Positions 36,542-45,248 of a stretch of 64,000 nt of DNA are shown here, in pieces. Position 1 is the stretch's first letter. Every line of letters starts with the position of its first letter. Position numbers and translations under genes: made by a program. The stretch lies in NCBI GenBank assembly GCA_001899805.1, contig MKWP01000004.1:62001-126000 (forward strand). Direction: 5' to 3'. This DNA is from Lysobacterales bacterium 66-474 (lineage in GTDB: Bacteria; Pseudomonadota; Gammaproteobacteria; Xanthomonadales; Rhodanobacteraceae). A model generated the notes under the pieces. It had not been told where the DNA came from, did not search any database, and saw only the letters and a program-made list of their open reading frames with translations.

Positions 36542-36950
36542 CCATGTGCCGCGCGTGCTGTTCGTCTGCGTCGAGAACGCCTGCCGCAGCCAGATGGCGG
36601 CAGGTTTCGCGCGCAGGCCGGGCAGTTACCGGATCGATGCGCATTCGGCCGGTTCCGCGCCTGCCGACGCGGTGAATCCGCGCGCGATCGCCGTCATGGC
36701 CGAACGCGGCTGCGATATTTCCGGTTGCGTGCCGCAATCGCTCGATGCATTTCGGGGAGAGGCGTTCGACGTGCTGGTGACGATGGGTTGCGGCGATGCC
36801 TGCCCGTGGCTGCCGGCCCAGCGTCGCGAGGACTGGGCGCTGCCCGATCCGAAGCATCTGGATGATGCCGGATTCCGCGCGGTGCGTGATGACATCGAAC
36901 GCCGCGTGCGCGCGCTGCTGGATCGGCTCGAAGACGAGCACGCCGGATGA
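36534..36950 (+). CDS. arsC: Arsenate reductase, LMW phosphatase type
   Basis: About 138 residues starting from a GTG (VGSHVPRVLFVCVENACRS); GTG at 36528 or 36546 are alternatives, and an AGGGGG ribosome site fits 36534, giving an 8-nt overlap with arsI. The P-loop CVENACRS is the C-x5-R-S of low-molecular-weight phosphatases, and the redox cysteine region MGCGDACPWLPA is that of thioredoxin-coupled ArsC. It reduces As(V) to As(III) in the cytoplasm. Its TGA overlaps the ATG of the aquaporin gene. Confidence 0.9.
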   Translation: MGSHVPRVLFVCVENACRSQMAAGFARRPGSYRIDAHSAGSAPADAVNPRAIAVMAERGCDISGCVPQSLDAFRGEAFDVLVTMGCGDACPWLPAQRREDWALPDPKHLDDAGFRAVRDDIERRVRALLDRLEDEHAG

Positions 36951-37639
36951 AAGCCGCGCTATCGAGCAGACTGCTGGCGGAATTCGTCGGCACCAGCATG
37001 TTGTTGGCGGTGGTCGTCGGCTCCGGGCACATGGGCGAGGTACTCGCGCAGGGCAACGCGGCGATCGCCCTGCTCGCCAACAGCATCGCGACCGGACTGA
37101 TCCTGTACGTGCTGATCACGATCTTCGCACCGATCTCCGGCGCCCATTTCAACCCGGCTGTCAGCCTCGCGCTGGCCCTGTACCGTGCGATCCGCTGGCG
37201 CGAACTGCTGGCCTATGTGCCGGTCCAGGTCGCGGGCGCGGTCGCCGGCGTGATGCTCGCGCATGTGATGTTCGGACTCGATCCGGTTGCCCTCGGCGTC
37301 AAGGCGCGCAGCGGGCCCGGCATCTGGTTGAGCGAGGCCGTCGCCACTGTCGGCCTGCTGCTCACCATCCTGCTCGGCCATCGCGCGAACACCGCCGAGG
37401 TACCGGCCCTGGTCGGCGCGTATATCGCGGCCGCTTATTGGTTCACCGCATCCACCGCGTTCGCCAATCCGGCAGTGGCGATCGCGCGCGCCTTCACCAC
37501 CACCTTCGCGGGCATCCGTCCCATCGACGTGCCCGGCTTCATCGCAGCGGAACTTCTGGGCACGCTGATCGCCTTGCCGGTCGCCGCCGTGCTCGCTGGA
37601 AGATCGCGGATGGGCGGGCTGCCCTCCGCCGATCGCTAG
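36947..37639 (+). CDS. MIP-family aquaporin/glyceroporin of the arsenic operon (AqpS-like)
   Basis: 230 residues with six membrane helices and both half-helix motifs: [12 protein letters not shown] and [12 protein letters not shown]. In Sinorhizobium meliloti an aquaglyceroporin, AqpS, replaces an arsenite pump in the ars operon and lets As(III) leave down its gradient after ArsC has reduced arsenate. No arsB or acr3 gene is nearby, so the same use is inferred here. It is translationally coupled to arsC (ATGA) and its 3' end overlaps the convergent ssb gene by four bases. Confidence 0.88.
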   Translation: MKAALSSRLLAEFVGTSMLLAVVVGSGHMGEVLAQGNAAIALLANSIATGLILYVLITIFAPISGAHFNPAVSLALALYRAIRWRELLAYVPVQVAGAVAGVMLAHVMFGLDPVALGVKARSGPGIWLSEAVATVGLLLTILLGHRANTAEVPALVGAYIAAAYWFTASTAFANPAVAIARAFTTTFAGIRPIDVPGFIAAELLGTLIALPVAAVLAGRSRMGGLPSADR

Positions 37640-38127
37640 AATGGAATATCGTCGTCTTCGAACCCGCCGCTGTCCTGTTGCGGCGGCGCGGAAGAACGGC
37701 CGCCGCCCGACGGCGCGCCCGCGGGACGCCCCTGCGACTGGCGCGGACGGTAGTCGCCGCCACCTTCGCTACGACTGCCGCCGCCCTCGCCCTGCCCGCC
37801 CAGCATCTGCATTTCGTTGGCGATGATGTCGGTGGTGTAGCGCTCGACACCCTCCTTGTCGGTGTACTTGTCGGTGCGCAACGAGCCCTCGATGTACACC
37901 TGCCGGCCCTTCTTCAGGTATTCGCCGGCGATCTCGGCGAGGCGCCCGAAGAACTTCACCCGGTGCCATTCGGTTTTTTCCTGACGCTCGCCGGTCTGCT
38001 TGTCCTTCCAGCTGTCGGTGGTCGCGATCCGGATGGTGCACATCGCCGTGCCGGACGCGCTGTAGCGCGTCTCCGGGTCCGCGCCCAGGTTGCCGATCAG
38101 AATGACCTTGTTGACGCCGCGTGCCAT
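37636..38127 (-). CDS. ssb: Single-stranded DNA-binding protein
   Basis: 163 residues from the ATG of [19 protein letters not shown]; an upstream ATG would add 16 atypical residues. OB-fold residues 5-110 include [21 protein letters not shown] and [19 protein letters not shown] Gly/Ser/Arg/Pro-rich linker leads to the acidic tip DDDIPF, which recruits replication and repair partners. A single-gene unit, convergent with the arsenic operon. Confidence 0.98.
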   Translation of the reverse strand: MARGVNKVILIGNLGADPETRYSASGTAMCTIRIATTDSWKDKQTGERQEKTEWHRVKFFGRLAEIAGEYLKKGRQVYIEGSLRTDKYTDKEGVERYTTDIIANEMQMLGGQGEGGGSRSEGGGDYRPRQSQGRPAGAPSGGGRSSAPPQQDSGGFEDDDIPF

Positions 38128-38288
38128 GTGCGAACCCTCGATTGAAAACGACCGGACCGAGCATCCTACCAGCACGTCGCCGCCGCTGCCGGTCGATTCC
38201 GCCGCGGCGTGTAGGCATCCGCCGTTGCCTTGCTGCGACGCACTATAATCGCCGGGCTGAACCGGCGACCCGCCGTGCCTCGGACCCC

Positions 38289-39296
38289 ATGAACCACGCC
38301 TCGCCCGCCCTTTCGCCGGACCTCGTCAACGCCTTCATCACGGCGCGCGATCTCGCCGCGCCCGACATGCGCGAGGTGGACCGGATGATCCGCCAGCGCC
38401 TGCACTCGGACGTGGTGCTGATCAACGCGATCGGCGAGCACATCGTGGGCGGCGGCGGCAAGCGGCTGCGTCCGATGTTGCACGTGCTGGCCGCGCACGC
38501 GGCGGGCTATCGGGGCAACGACCACATCGAGCTCGCGGCGGTGATCGAGTTCATCCACACCGCGACGCTGCTGCACGACGACGTGGTCGACGAATCCGAC
38601 CTCCGGCGCGGGCGCAAGACGGCCAACGCCGCGTGGGGCAACGCCGCCAGCGTGCTGGTCGGCGATTTCCTGTATTCGCGTTCGTTCCAGATGATGGTGG
38701 AACTCGACCGCATGCAGGTGATGCGGATCCTCGCCGACACCACCAACTCGATCGCCGAAGGCGAGGTGCTGCAGCTGCTCAATATTGGCAAAGCTGATGC
38801 CACCGAAGGCGCCTACATGCAGGTGATCGAGCGCAAGACCGCGGTGCTGTTCGCGGCCGCGACGCAACTCGGCGGCGTGCTGGCGGGATTGCCGGAAGAA
38901 CAATGCTTCGCCTTGCGCCGCTACGGCATGCAGCTCGGCGCGGCGTTCCAGATCGCCGACGACCTGCTGGACTACGTGTCCGACGCGGACACCCTCGGCA
39001 AGAACATCGGCGGCGACCTTGCCGAGGGCAAACCGACCCTGCCGCTGATCTACGCGATCCAGCGATCCACCCCGATGCAGGCCGAACTCCTGCGCAACGC
39101 GATCACCAGCCGGCGCCTCGCGGCGCTGGACGTGATCGTCGCCGCGATCCGCGATTCCGGCGCGCTGGAACGCACCCGTGCACGCGCGCAATCGCACGCC
39201 GATGCCGCGCACGCGGCGCTGGCCGCCCTGCCGCCGTCGGAATACCGCGACGTGCTGGCAGGCCTGGCGGATTACGCGGTGAATCGCACGAGTTGA
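38289..39296 (+). CDS. ispB: Octaprenyl (all-trans polyprenyl) diphosphate synthase
   Basis: 335 residues from the ATG of [16 protein letters not shown]. Trans-isoprenyl synthase with the two aspartate-rich motifs [11 protein letters not shown] and [11 protein letters not shown] and the GGGGKRLRP substrate loop; the small residue pattern before the first motif ([10 protein letters not shown]) is that of long-chain synthases. It builds the side chain of ubiquinone from IPP and FPP; the window also encodes three ubiquinone hydroxylases. Its stop codon lies within a 17-bp perfect hairpin. Confidence 0.95.
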   Translation: MNHASPALSPDLVNAFITARDLAAPDMREVDRMIRQRLHSDVVLINAIGEHIVGGGGKRLRPMLHVLAAHAAGYRGNDHIELAAVIEFIHTATLLHDDVVDESDLRRGRKTANAAWGNAASVLVGDFLYSRSFQMMVELDRMQVMRILADTTNSIAEGEVLQLLNIGKADATEGAYMQVIERKTAVLFAAATQLGGVLAGLPEEQCFALRRYGMQLGAAFQIADDLLDYVSDADTLGKNIGGDLAEGKPTLPLIYAIQRSTPMQAELLRNAITSRRLAALDVIVAAIRDSGALERTRARAQSHADAAHAALAALPPSEYRDVLAGLADYAVNRTS

Positions 39297-39325
39297 AGGC
39301 ATGCGATCCGCATGCCTTCAACTCG
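39289..39325 (+). terminator. Perfect hairpin spanning the ispB stop codon
   Basis: CGAGTTGAAGGCATGCG (39289-39305) is followed by a 3-nt loop (ATC) and its exact reverse complement (39309-39325): 17 bp without mismatch. The TGA at 39294-39296 lies inside the left arm. No T-run follows on either strand, so it is not a textbook terminator; it may halt transcription or protect the mRNA 3' end. Confidence 0.5.
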
Positions 39326-39379
39326 TGCTGCGCCATACCTCCACAACCCCCGTTCGACCATTGTTCCAACGGTCGAACC

Positions 39380-39400
39380 GCCCCCTTGACTCAAGGGGGC
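39380..39400. terminator. GC-rich hairpin between ispB and the hydrolase gene
   Basis: GCCCCCTTGA-C-TCAAGGGGGC is a 10-bp perfect dyad with a single central base, 22 nt beyond the stop of the leftward hydrolase gene. Neither side has a clear T-run. It may serve both convergent genes. Confidence 0.4.
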
Positions 39401-39421
39401 TGAAAGCTGCCTGCTTAACGA

Positions 39422-40213
39422 TCAGGTCTTGCCCGCAAACGCCTCGGCCAGCCAGGCGTGCATCTGCGCGAAGGCACGCTTCGCCACCGGCGGGTCGTAC
39501 ACGCAGCCCGGCGGCGAATGCGACTGCGGTTGCGCGAAGCAATGCACCGCGCCGCCGTAAACCACGAACTGCCACGGCGCCGGGCTCTGCTGCATCTCCT
39601 GCATGAACGCCGGCGCATCGGGCATGGTGCCGCGATCGTCGCCTCCGTTCATCGCCAGCACCCACGCCTTGATGTGTTTCGCCTGCGCCGGATCGTCGGT
39701 GGCGAGACCGCCGTGGAAGCTCACCGCCGCCGCGACATCGGCGCCGCTGCGCGCAAGGTCCAGTACCGAGGTGCCGCCGAAACAGAAGCCGATCGCGGCG
39801 AGCTTCGACGCATCGATCGGCGCCGCGTGCTTCGCGGCCAGCATTTTCAGTTGATCGAACGCCGCGTTCACGCGCTTGCGCAGCAGCGCCCGGTTCGCAT
39901 ACAGCGGTTTCGTCGCGGCCTGCGCTTCGGCACTGTTTTTCGGCCGCAGGTCCTTGCCGTACATGTCGCCCATGAAGATCACGTAGTCCTTGCCGGCGAT
40001 GGACTTGGCGAAATCGATGTTGACCGGATTGATCCCGGTCCAGTCCGGAACCATCAACAGGCCGGGGCGCGGCGTCTCGACCGCGTCGTCCCACACCAGC
40101 ACGCCCTGCATCGCCTTGCCGTCGACGTTGTAGGCGACGGTTTCGCTGCGCATCGCGGCGTGCGCCGTGGCGCAAGCGACCAGGCCCAACAGCAATACCA
40201 GGATTTTGCGCAT
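39422..40213 (-). CDS. Dienelactone hydrolase family protein, exported
   Basis: 263 residues from the ATG of MRKILVLLLGLVACATAHA, a clear signal peptide. The alpha/beta-hydrolase fold uses the dienelactone-hydrolase cysteine nucleophile in GFCFGGTSVLDLA, an aspartate in NGGDDRGTMPD and the histidine in GAVHCFAQPQ. Family members cleave dienelactones or other small esters; the periplasmic forms found in many gammaproteobacteria have no assigned substrate. It shares direction with the ubiquinone hydroxylase pair, 24 nt downstream of them. Confidence 0.9.
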   Translation of the reverse strand: MRKILVLLLGLVACATAHAAMRSETVAYNVDGKAMQGVLVWDDAVETPRPGLLMVPDWTGINPVNIDFAKSIAGKDYVIFMGDMYGKDLRPKNSAEAQAATKPLYANRALLRKRVNAAFDQLKMLAAKHAAPIDASKLAAIGFCFGGTSVLDLARSGADVAAAVSFHGGLATDDPAQAKHIKAWVLAMNGGDDRGTMPDAPAFMQEMQQSPAPWQFVVYGGAVHCFAQPQSHSPPGCVYDPPVAKRAFAQMHAWLAEAFAGKT

Positions 40214-40237
40214 GATCGGATCCTCGGTTGATCGCAA

Positions 40238-41419
40238 CTATCCCGCCGCATGCGCGGCCAGCGCACGCTTCAGCGGCCCCAACGCATCCACTGCGCGCAC
40301 GCCCAACCCGCGCAATGCCGTCCATCCCGGCGCCTGCCACGCGAACATCCGTTCGACCGCATCGAATGCGCGCGCATCCAGCGCACCGGCCGAACGCCGG
40401 CACCGCGCGTAACGCTGCAGGATGTGCGACGCGGTGAAATCGCGGCCAGCGTCGCGTGCCTCGCCCAGCACCCCGGCTAGTTCGGCGACGTCGCGCAAAC
40501 CGATGTTCGCGCCCTGTCCGGCCAGCGGATGCACCGCGTGCGCGGCGTCGCCCAGCAGCACGCAGCGCCCCGCGGCGAAGCGTTCCGCGACCTGCAGGCG
40601 CAACGGAAACGACGCACGCGGCGTGGTCGTGGTGACGCGACCCAACCGGAAATCCGAAGCGACCCCAGCGGCTTCGCAAAATGCCGCATCATCCAGCGCC
40701 AGCACCTCGCGCGCGCGCGCCTCCGGCAGCGACCACACGATCGAGCTGCGTCCATCGGCGAGCGGCAACAACGCGATCGGACCCTCCTGCGTGAAGCGTT
40801 GCCACGCGGTCGCCTCGTGTGCGCGTTCGGTCGCGACGTGCGCGACCACCGCGCGTTGGTGGTAGTCGCGCCCGTGCGCCGCGATGCCGGCCTGCTCGCG
40901 CAAGCGCGATCCCGCGCCATCGGCGATCACCAGCAGCGCGGCGGACAGGGGTTCGCCACCCGCAAGATCGAGCACCACCCGATCCTCGCGTTGCGTGAAA
41001 GACTCGACCTGCGCGGGGCACACGCGACGCACGCCGGCGGCTTCCAGCGCATTCCACAGCGTCCACGCGACCAATTTGTTCTCGACGATCCATCCCAGTT
41101 GCGCGCGTCCCTGGCGCGTCGCGTCGAACGCGAGCTCGGCGCCGGATGCCGCATCCCACACCCGCATGTGCGCATACGGCGAAACGCGCGCGGCTTCGAT
41201 GCCGCGCCATACACCGAGACCGTCGAGCAGGCGCGCCGACGAGGGCGCCAGTGCGATCACCCGCAAATCCTCGGGTTCGCCCGCGTGCCACGCCTGCGGC
41301 TCGCGCGCTTCCAGCAACGCCACCGAAAACCCGCGGCGCGCCAACGCCAGCGCGCAGGCCGCGCCGACCATGCCGCCTCCCGCGATGGCGATGTCGAGAG
41401 CCGGGCGACGCGCGTTCAC
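40238..41419 (-). CDS. UbiH/UbiI-family FAD-dependent ubiquinone hydroxylase
   Basis: 393 residues from a GTG (VNARRPALDIAIAGGGMVGAA) that overlaps the ubiH stop as GTGA. The FAD dinucleotide loop IAGGGMVGAACALALARRG, the DG motif VIADGAGSRLREQAG and the second FAD motif LLGDAAHAVHPLAGQGANIGLRD are complete. Family members hydroxylate ring carbons of the ubiquinone precursor. Because ubiH is adjacent (C1 step) and a Coq7 (C6 step) is at 57892, C5 hydroxylation (the UbiI role) is the likely task here; that is inference from the set, not from specific residues. Confidence 0.85.
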   Translation of the reverse strand: MNARRPALDIAIAGGGMVGAACALALARRGFSVALLEAREPQAWHAGEPEDLRVIALAPSSARLLDGLGVWRGIEAARVSPYAHMRVWDAASGAELAFDATRQGRAQLGWIVENKLVAWTLWNALEAAGVRRVCPAQVESFTQREDRVVLDLAGGEPLSAALLVIADGAGSRLREQAGIAAHGRDYHQRAVVAHVATERAHEATAWQRFTQEGPIALLPLADGRSSIVWSLPEARAREVLALDDAAFCEAAGVASDFRLGRVTTTTPRASFPLRLQVAERFAAGRCVLLGDAAHAVHPLAGQGANIGLRDVAELAGVLGEARDAGRDFTASHILQRYARCRRSAGALDARAFDAVERMFAWQAPGWTALRGLGVRAVDALGPLKRALAAHAAG

Positions 41420-42642
41420 GGGCCGCGATCCAGGGTTGCGGCCGGCGGCGCACCACGAAAACCCATGCCGCGACGCGCCACGGCGTGCCGCAGCGGCGGC
41501 ACGCGATCCAGCGCGAGCATCGCCAGCGAACGCAGCGGCGCGAGTGAAGGTTGCGCGAGACACGCCAGCGCGCTCAATCCGTGGCTGAAGGCCAGCACGC
41601 CGTCGCGGTCGGGAGCGCGACGCACGGCGTATTCACCCAACAGGGTGGACGCGCCCGGGTCGTCGACATCGGCGATCAATTCCGCCAGCGTCAACGCATC
41701 GCGCAAGCCGAGATTGAACCCCTGCGCGCCGATCGGGTGCAGCGTCTGCGCGGCGTTGCCGACCAGCACCGCGCGCGGCGCGGTGATCGCATCCGCCAAC
41801 ACGCGCCGGATGCGGTGCGGGAAGCGCCGCCCCGGACGCGACAACTTGCCGAGCTTCCAGCCGAAGCGTTGTTGCGCCAGTGCGACGAACGCGGCATCGT
41901 CCATTGTCGCCACTGCGTCGTGGCGCTCGGCCGCGACCGTCAATACCAGGCCGCGCCGCCCGTTCGGCAACGGCAGCAAGGCGACCGGACCCTCGTCGCT
42001 GAAGCGTTCGAACGCGCAATCCGGAATGTCGCGTTCGCAGGCGACCGTGCAGACGAACAGGCCCTGCGCGTAATCGTGTTCCTGCGCGGCAATACCGACC
42101 TGCGCGCGCACCAGCGAATCGCTGCCATCGGCACCGACCACCAGGCGCGCGTCGATGTCGCGTTCGCCGGCGGCGGTCGCGATGCGTGCCCGCCAACCGG
42201 CCTCCGTCGTCGACAACGCCACCAGCCTTGCCGAATCGACGCGCCGCACCTGCCGGCAAGCCGCCAGCCGCTGCTCCAGCGCCGCGCCGAGCACGCGCCC
42301 CGGCACCACCCGGCCGAGCGTGTCCACGCCGGCATCCGCGGCCGCCAGGCGCACCCGCCCGAATTCACCGGCTCGGCTGACCTCCACCCGCCGGATGGTG
42401 CCGGCCGCCGCGTCCAGCAGCGGCCACACGGCGAGCGCGCGCAACGCGTTCACCGAGGCACGCGCGAGCACCAGGTTGCGGTCGTTGTCGTCGCCGGCCG
42501 CGCCGCTTGCGATGGCCGGGACGCGCACAGGTTGCGCTTCGAGCAGCGTCGCCGCGCGCCCCGCAGCATCCAGAGCCAGCGCGAGGCTCGCGCCCACGAG
42601 GCCCCCGCCCACGATCAAGATGTCGGTGCGTTCCGTCATCAC
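41416..42642 (-). CDS. ubiH: 2-octaprenyl-6-methoxyphenyl hydroxylase
   Basis: 408 residues starting MMTERTDILIVGGGLVGAS. FAD-binding GGGLVGASLALALDAAG, DG motif VVGADGSDSLVRAQVG and the UbiH-like VGNAAQTLHPIGAQGFNLGLRDA. It hydroxylates C1 of the aromatic ring in aerobic ubiquinone synthesis, acting at the membrane with the soluble Ubi complex. The gene is translationally coupled (GTGA) to the related hydroxylase downstream, a common arrangement in gammaproteobacteria. Confidence 0.9.
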   Translation of the reverse strand: MMTERTDILIVGGGLVGASLALALDAAGRAATLLEAQPVRVPAIASGAAGDDNDRNLVLARASVNALRALAVWPLLDAAAGTIRRVEVSRAGEFGRVRLAAADAGVDTLGRVVPGRVLGAALEQRLAACRQVRRVDSARLVALSTTEAGWRARIATAAGERDIDARLVVGADGSDSLVRAQVGIAAQEHDYAQGLFVCTVACERDIPDCAFERFSDEGPVALLPLPNGRRGLVLTVAAERHDAVATMDDAAFVALAQQRFGWKLGKLSRPGRRFPHRIRRVLADAITAPRAVLVGNAAQTLHPIGAQGFNLGLRDALTLAELIADVDDPGASTLLGEYAVRRAPDRDGVLAFSHGLSALACLAQPSLAPLRSLAMLALDRVPPLRHAVARRGMGFRGAPPAATLDRGP

Positions 42643-42729
42643 GGAATGATAACCGGTTGATGCGTGTCAGCCCGCGGCTTTCGTCGTTTGCGGTAAGCTT
42701 TGGCACTGCACGCAACGAGGATGGATTCC

Positions 42730-43338
42730 ATGTCGCAACCCGCCCGCTCTCCGCAATCGACCCTTTTCTCCCCCGGCACGCTGGTGTTGTGCGGCATGGT
42801 CGCCTTTACCGTCGTCTACCGACTGCTGGTGCACTTCTCGGCCGGCGGACTGCCGTGGAACTTCACCCCGGTCGAAGCGACCGCCCTGTTCGGCGGCGCG
42901 TACTTCGCGGATCGCCGCCTCGGCATCGCCATCCCGCTGATCGCGATGGTGCTTGCCGATTGTGTGATCGCCTTCACCCTGCCGGCGGCGTGGGTGCGCG
43001 ACTGGCTGGGCACGCTGCCGTTCGTGTATTTCTGCATCGCGATGACCGCGGTCGGTGGATTCGCGCTGCGCGGCAAGGTCAACGCGCCCAGGGTTGCCAT
43101 CGGCGCGTTCGCCAGCGCGGTGCTGTTCTTCGTCGTGACCAATTTCGCCACCTGGCTCACCGCCCGCCCGGACGCGGGCGCGGCCTGCACCGGCTCCCTC
43201 ACCGCGTGCTACGTCGCCGCCATCCCGTTCTTCCGCGGCACGCTGGCCGGCACGCTGTTCTGGAGTGCCTTGCTGTTCGGCGGATTCGCCTTGCTGGGCC
43301 GCCGCTGGAACACGCTGCGCCTGACCGCCGCGCATTGA
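42730..43338 (+). CDS. DUF6580-like integral membrane protein
   Basis: 202 residues from the ATG of MSQPARSPQSTLF, which has ACGAGG at suitable spacing; an ATG nine bases upstream is less well placed. Five or six hydrophobic helices. The stretch NFTPVEATALFGGAYFADRR followed by AIPLIAMVLADC matches a family of small membrane proteins with no known function that somewhat resemble ECF-transporter substrate subunits. Its stop overlaps the first copy of the adenosyltransferase start (TGATG), so a cofactor-related role is conceivable but unproven. Confidence 0.7.
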   Translation: MSQPARSPQSTLFSPGTLVLCGMVAFTVVYRLLVHFSAGGLPWNFTPVEATALFGGAYFADRRLGIAIPLIAMVLADCVIAFTLPAAWVRDWLGTLPFVYFCIAMTAVGGFALRGKVNAPRVAIGAFASAVLFFVVTNFATWLTARPDAGAACTGSLTACYVAAIPFFRGTLAGTLFWSALLFGGFALLGRRWNTLRLTAAH

Positions 43339-43535
43339 TGGGCAACCGTCTCTCGAAGATCTACACGAAGACAGGGAATGATGGGCGAGCCGGAGTTTTC
43401 GCGAGATGCCAGTGGCATCTCGCGCCGGTGAGCGCCCGAAGCAGGACGCGAAGGGCCGGGTTGCCTGGCGAGGCCCGGACGGCCGAGCCTGGCAACACCG
43501 TCCGCCCGCGCAGCGGGCGTCATGCGAGTCGCTGA
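43338..43535 (+). pseudogene. Duplicated 5' end of the cobalamin adenosyltransferase gene
   Basis: The first 19 codons read MGNRLSKIYTKTGNDGRAG, matching MGNRLSKIYTRTGDDGSTG of the intact gene 200 nt downstream. After this the frame becomes unrelated low-complexity sequence (VFARCQWHLAPVSARSR) and ends at 43535. The copies differ at about a quarter of bases, mostly at third positions. The fragment's ATG overlaps the upstream stop as TGATG, suggesting it is the ancestral start. Confidence 0.65.
43401..43519. repeat. Three-hairpin insert between the duplicated starts
   Basis: Three dyads follow one another: GCGAGATGCC/GGCATCTCGC (43401-43423, 3-nt loop), an imperfect GTTGCC...GGCAAC hairpin (43460-43496), and CGCCCGC/GCGGGCG (43503-43519). 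Together they resemble a REP/BIME-like cassette. The cassette sits exactly between the two copies of the adenosyltransferase 5' end. Confidence 0.5.
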
Positions 43536-43537
43536 AG

Positions 43538-44101
43538 ATGGGAAATCGTCTGTCGAAGATTTACACGCGCACGGGCGACGATGGTTCGACCGGCCTCGGC
43601 GACGGCTCGCGCACGCCCAAGGATTCCGCGCGCGTCGAGGCCTACGGCACCGTCGACGAACTGAACTCGAACCTCGGCGTGCTGCTGGCGTGCGAAGGCG
43701 TGCCCGACGACATCCGCGAAGGACTGGTGCGCATCCAGCACGCGTTGTTCGACCTCGGCGGCGAGTTGTGCGTGCCGGGCATGGCGCTGATCCACGACGC
43801 CGATGTCACCACACTCGAGCAAACCCTCGACCACTACAACGAAGACCTGCCGCGGCTCAAGGAATTCATCCTGCCGGGCGGCGGCGTGGCGGCCGCGCAA
43901 TGCCACGTCGCGCGTACCGTGTGCCGGCGCGCGGAACGCCGCGTGGTGACGCTGGCGCGCAACCAAAGCGTGCGGCCGGAAGTCGTGCGCTATCTCAACC
44001 GCCTGTCCGACCTGTTGTTCGTGCTGGCGCGCGTGCTGGCGCGCGCGAGCGGACACGGCGAAGTGCTGTGGCGACACGAGAAACGGAAAAAGCCGGCCTG
44101 A
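43538..44101 (+). CDS. Cob(I)yrinic acid a,c-diamide adenosyltransferase, PduO type
   Basis: 187 residues from the ATG of MGNRLSKIYTRTGDDGSTG. The PduO-family ATP site is complete: TRTGDDGSTGLGDGSR, the RVEAYGTVDELNS helix and CRRAERRVVTLA near the C-terminus. It transfers the adenosyl group of ATP to reduced cobalamin, making coenzyme B12, so the organism uses or salvages B12; no other B12 genes are in the window. No convincing Shine-Dalgarno precedes it; the preceding 143 nt are the hairpin insert. Confidence 0.93.
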   Translation: MGNRLSKIYTRTGDDGSTGLGDGSRTPKDSARVEAYGTVDELNSNLGVLLACEGVPDDIREGLVRIQHALFDLGGELCVPGMALIHDADVTTLEQTLDHYNEDLPRLKEFILPGGGVAAAQCHVARTVCRRAERRVVTLARNQSVRPEVVRYLNRLSDLLFVLARVLARASGHGEVLWRHEKRKKPA

Positions 44102-44127
44102 CGCGTTTGCACCGTGAAGGAAAAGCC

Positions 44128-44328
44128 ATGCGCAGCGCAAAAGCATTCGTGTGGGTGGCCTCGCTCCTCTTCCTTGCCATCGCGGTCGCGCATGCCACGA
44201 GATTCGGGGAGTGGGTCATCGCTGATCACTATGCGGCGACAGGCATCGCGTTCTGGCTGGTGATGGTGCTGGTGCCGCTGGGACTGGGCGCCTGGGGATT
44301 CGTTTCCCTGCGCAGGATCGGCCGCTAG
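44128..44328 (+). CDS. Small two-helix membrane protein
   Basis: 66 residues from the ATG of MRSAKAFVWVASLLFLA, with AAGGAAAA upstream. Two hydrophobic segments (7-24 and 38-58) flank a short polar loop (THATRFGEWVIADHYA-like region), with a basic C-terminus (SLRRIGR). No family is recognised. It sits 26 nt after the adenosyltransferase gene and 2 nt before the deacetylase gene, so all three are probably co-transcribed. Confidence 0.65.
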   Translation: MRSAKAFVWVASLLFLAIAVAHATRFGEWVIADHYAATGIAFWLVMVLVPLGLGAWGFVSLRRIGR

Positions 44329-44330
44329 CC

Positions 44331-45248
44331 TTGCGCCTGTACACGCATCCCGCCTGCCTCGGACACGACCCCGGGATCGGCCACCCCGAATCACCCGCGC
44401 GACTGCGGGCCGTATTGAAGGTACTGGACGATCCGCGCTTCTCGGCGCTCGAACGCGTCGAGGCGCCGCGCGTCACGCGCGAACAACTGCTGCGTGTCCA
44501 CACGCCCGAATACGTCGACCACATCTTCGCGAGCGCGCCCGGCGGCGGCCACGCGCGCCTGGACCCCGACACCGTGATGTCGCCGGGTTCGCTGGAAGCC
44601 GCGCTGCGCGCCGCCGGTGCCGCCTGCGCGGCAGTGGATGCGGTGCTGGCCAGTGTGACGCGGCACGCTTTCTGCGCGGTGCGCCCGCCCGGCCACCACG
44701 CCACCCGCGACGAGGCGATGGGTTTCTGCCTGTTCAACAACGTCGCGCTCGCCGCGGCGCGTGCGCTGGAAACGCACGGACTCGAACGCGTCGCCATCGT
44801 CGATTTCGATGTCCACCACGGCAACGGCACCCAGGACATCTTCTGGCACGAACCGCGCGTGATGTATGCGTCCAGCCACCAGATGCCGCTGTATCCCGGC
44901 ACCGGCGCCGCCCACGAACACGGCGACGGAAACATCCTCAACGCACCGCTGCCGCCTGGCGCCGGCTCCGCCGAATTCCGTGCCGTGTGGGAACAACACC
45001 TGCTGCCCGAACTCGACCGGTTTCGCCCGCAACTGCTGCTGATCTCCGCCGGCTTCGACGCCGACGCCCGCGACCCGCTGGCGCAACTGCAACTCGTCCC
45101 CGACGATTACGCCTGGATCACGCAACATCTGGTCGAACTTGCCGATCGCCATGCCGACGGCCGCATCGTGTCATCGCTCGAAGGCGGCTACGATCTCGAT
45201 GCGCTGCGTGAGGGCGCCACGGCACATGTCGCGGCGTTGATGGAATAG
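44331..45248 (+). CDS. Histone deacetylase-family amidohydrolase
   Basis: 305 residues beginning at a TTG (LRLYTHPACLGHDPGIGHPE); no ATG lies near. The arginase/deacetylase fold shows the zinc and charge-relay residues: RPPGHHATRDEAMGF, DFDVHHGNGTQDIF, SAGFDADARDP and LEGGYD. Bacterial members include acetoin-utilisation (AcuC), acetylpolyamine and general lysine deacetylases. Polyamine deacetylation would suit an organism with SpeD, but the substrate cannot be determined. The stop TAG forms the first base of a 16-bp hairpin. Confidence 0.9.
   Translation: MRLYTHPACLGHDPGIGHPESPARLRAVLKVLDDPRFSALERVEAPRVTREQLLRVHTPEYVDHIFASAPGGGHARLDPDTVMSPGSLEAALRAAGAACAAVDAVLASVTRHAFCAVRPPGHHATRDEAMGFCLFNNVALAAARALETHGLERVAIVDFDVHHGNGTQDIFWHEPRVMYASSHQMPLYPGTGAAHEHGDGNILNAPLPPGAGSAEFRAVWEQHLLPELDRFRPQLLLISAGFDADARDPLAQLQLVPDDYAWITQHLVELADRHADGRIVSSLEGGYDLDALREGATAHVAALME

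Noticed and set aside
43396-43537. Cobalamin riboswitch upstream of the adenosyltransferase gene
   Set aside because: The hairpins do not include a recognisable B12-box or the expected multi-arm layout, and the gene's duplicated start explains the sequence better as an inserted cassette.
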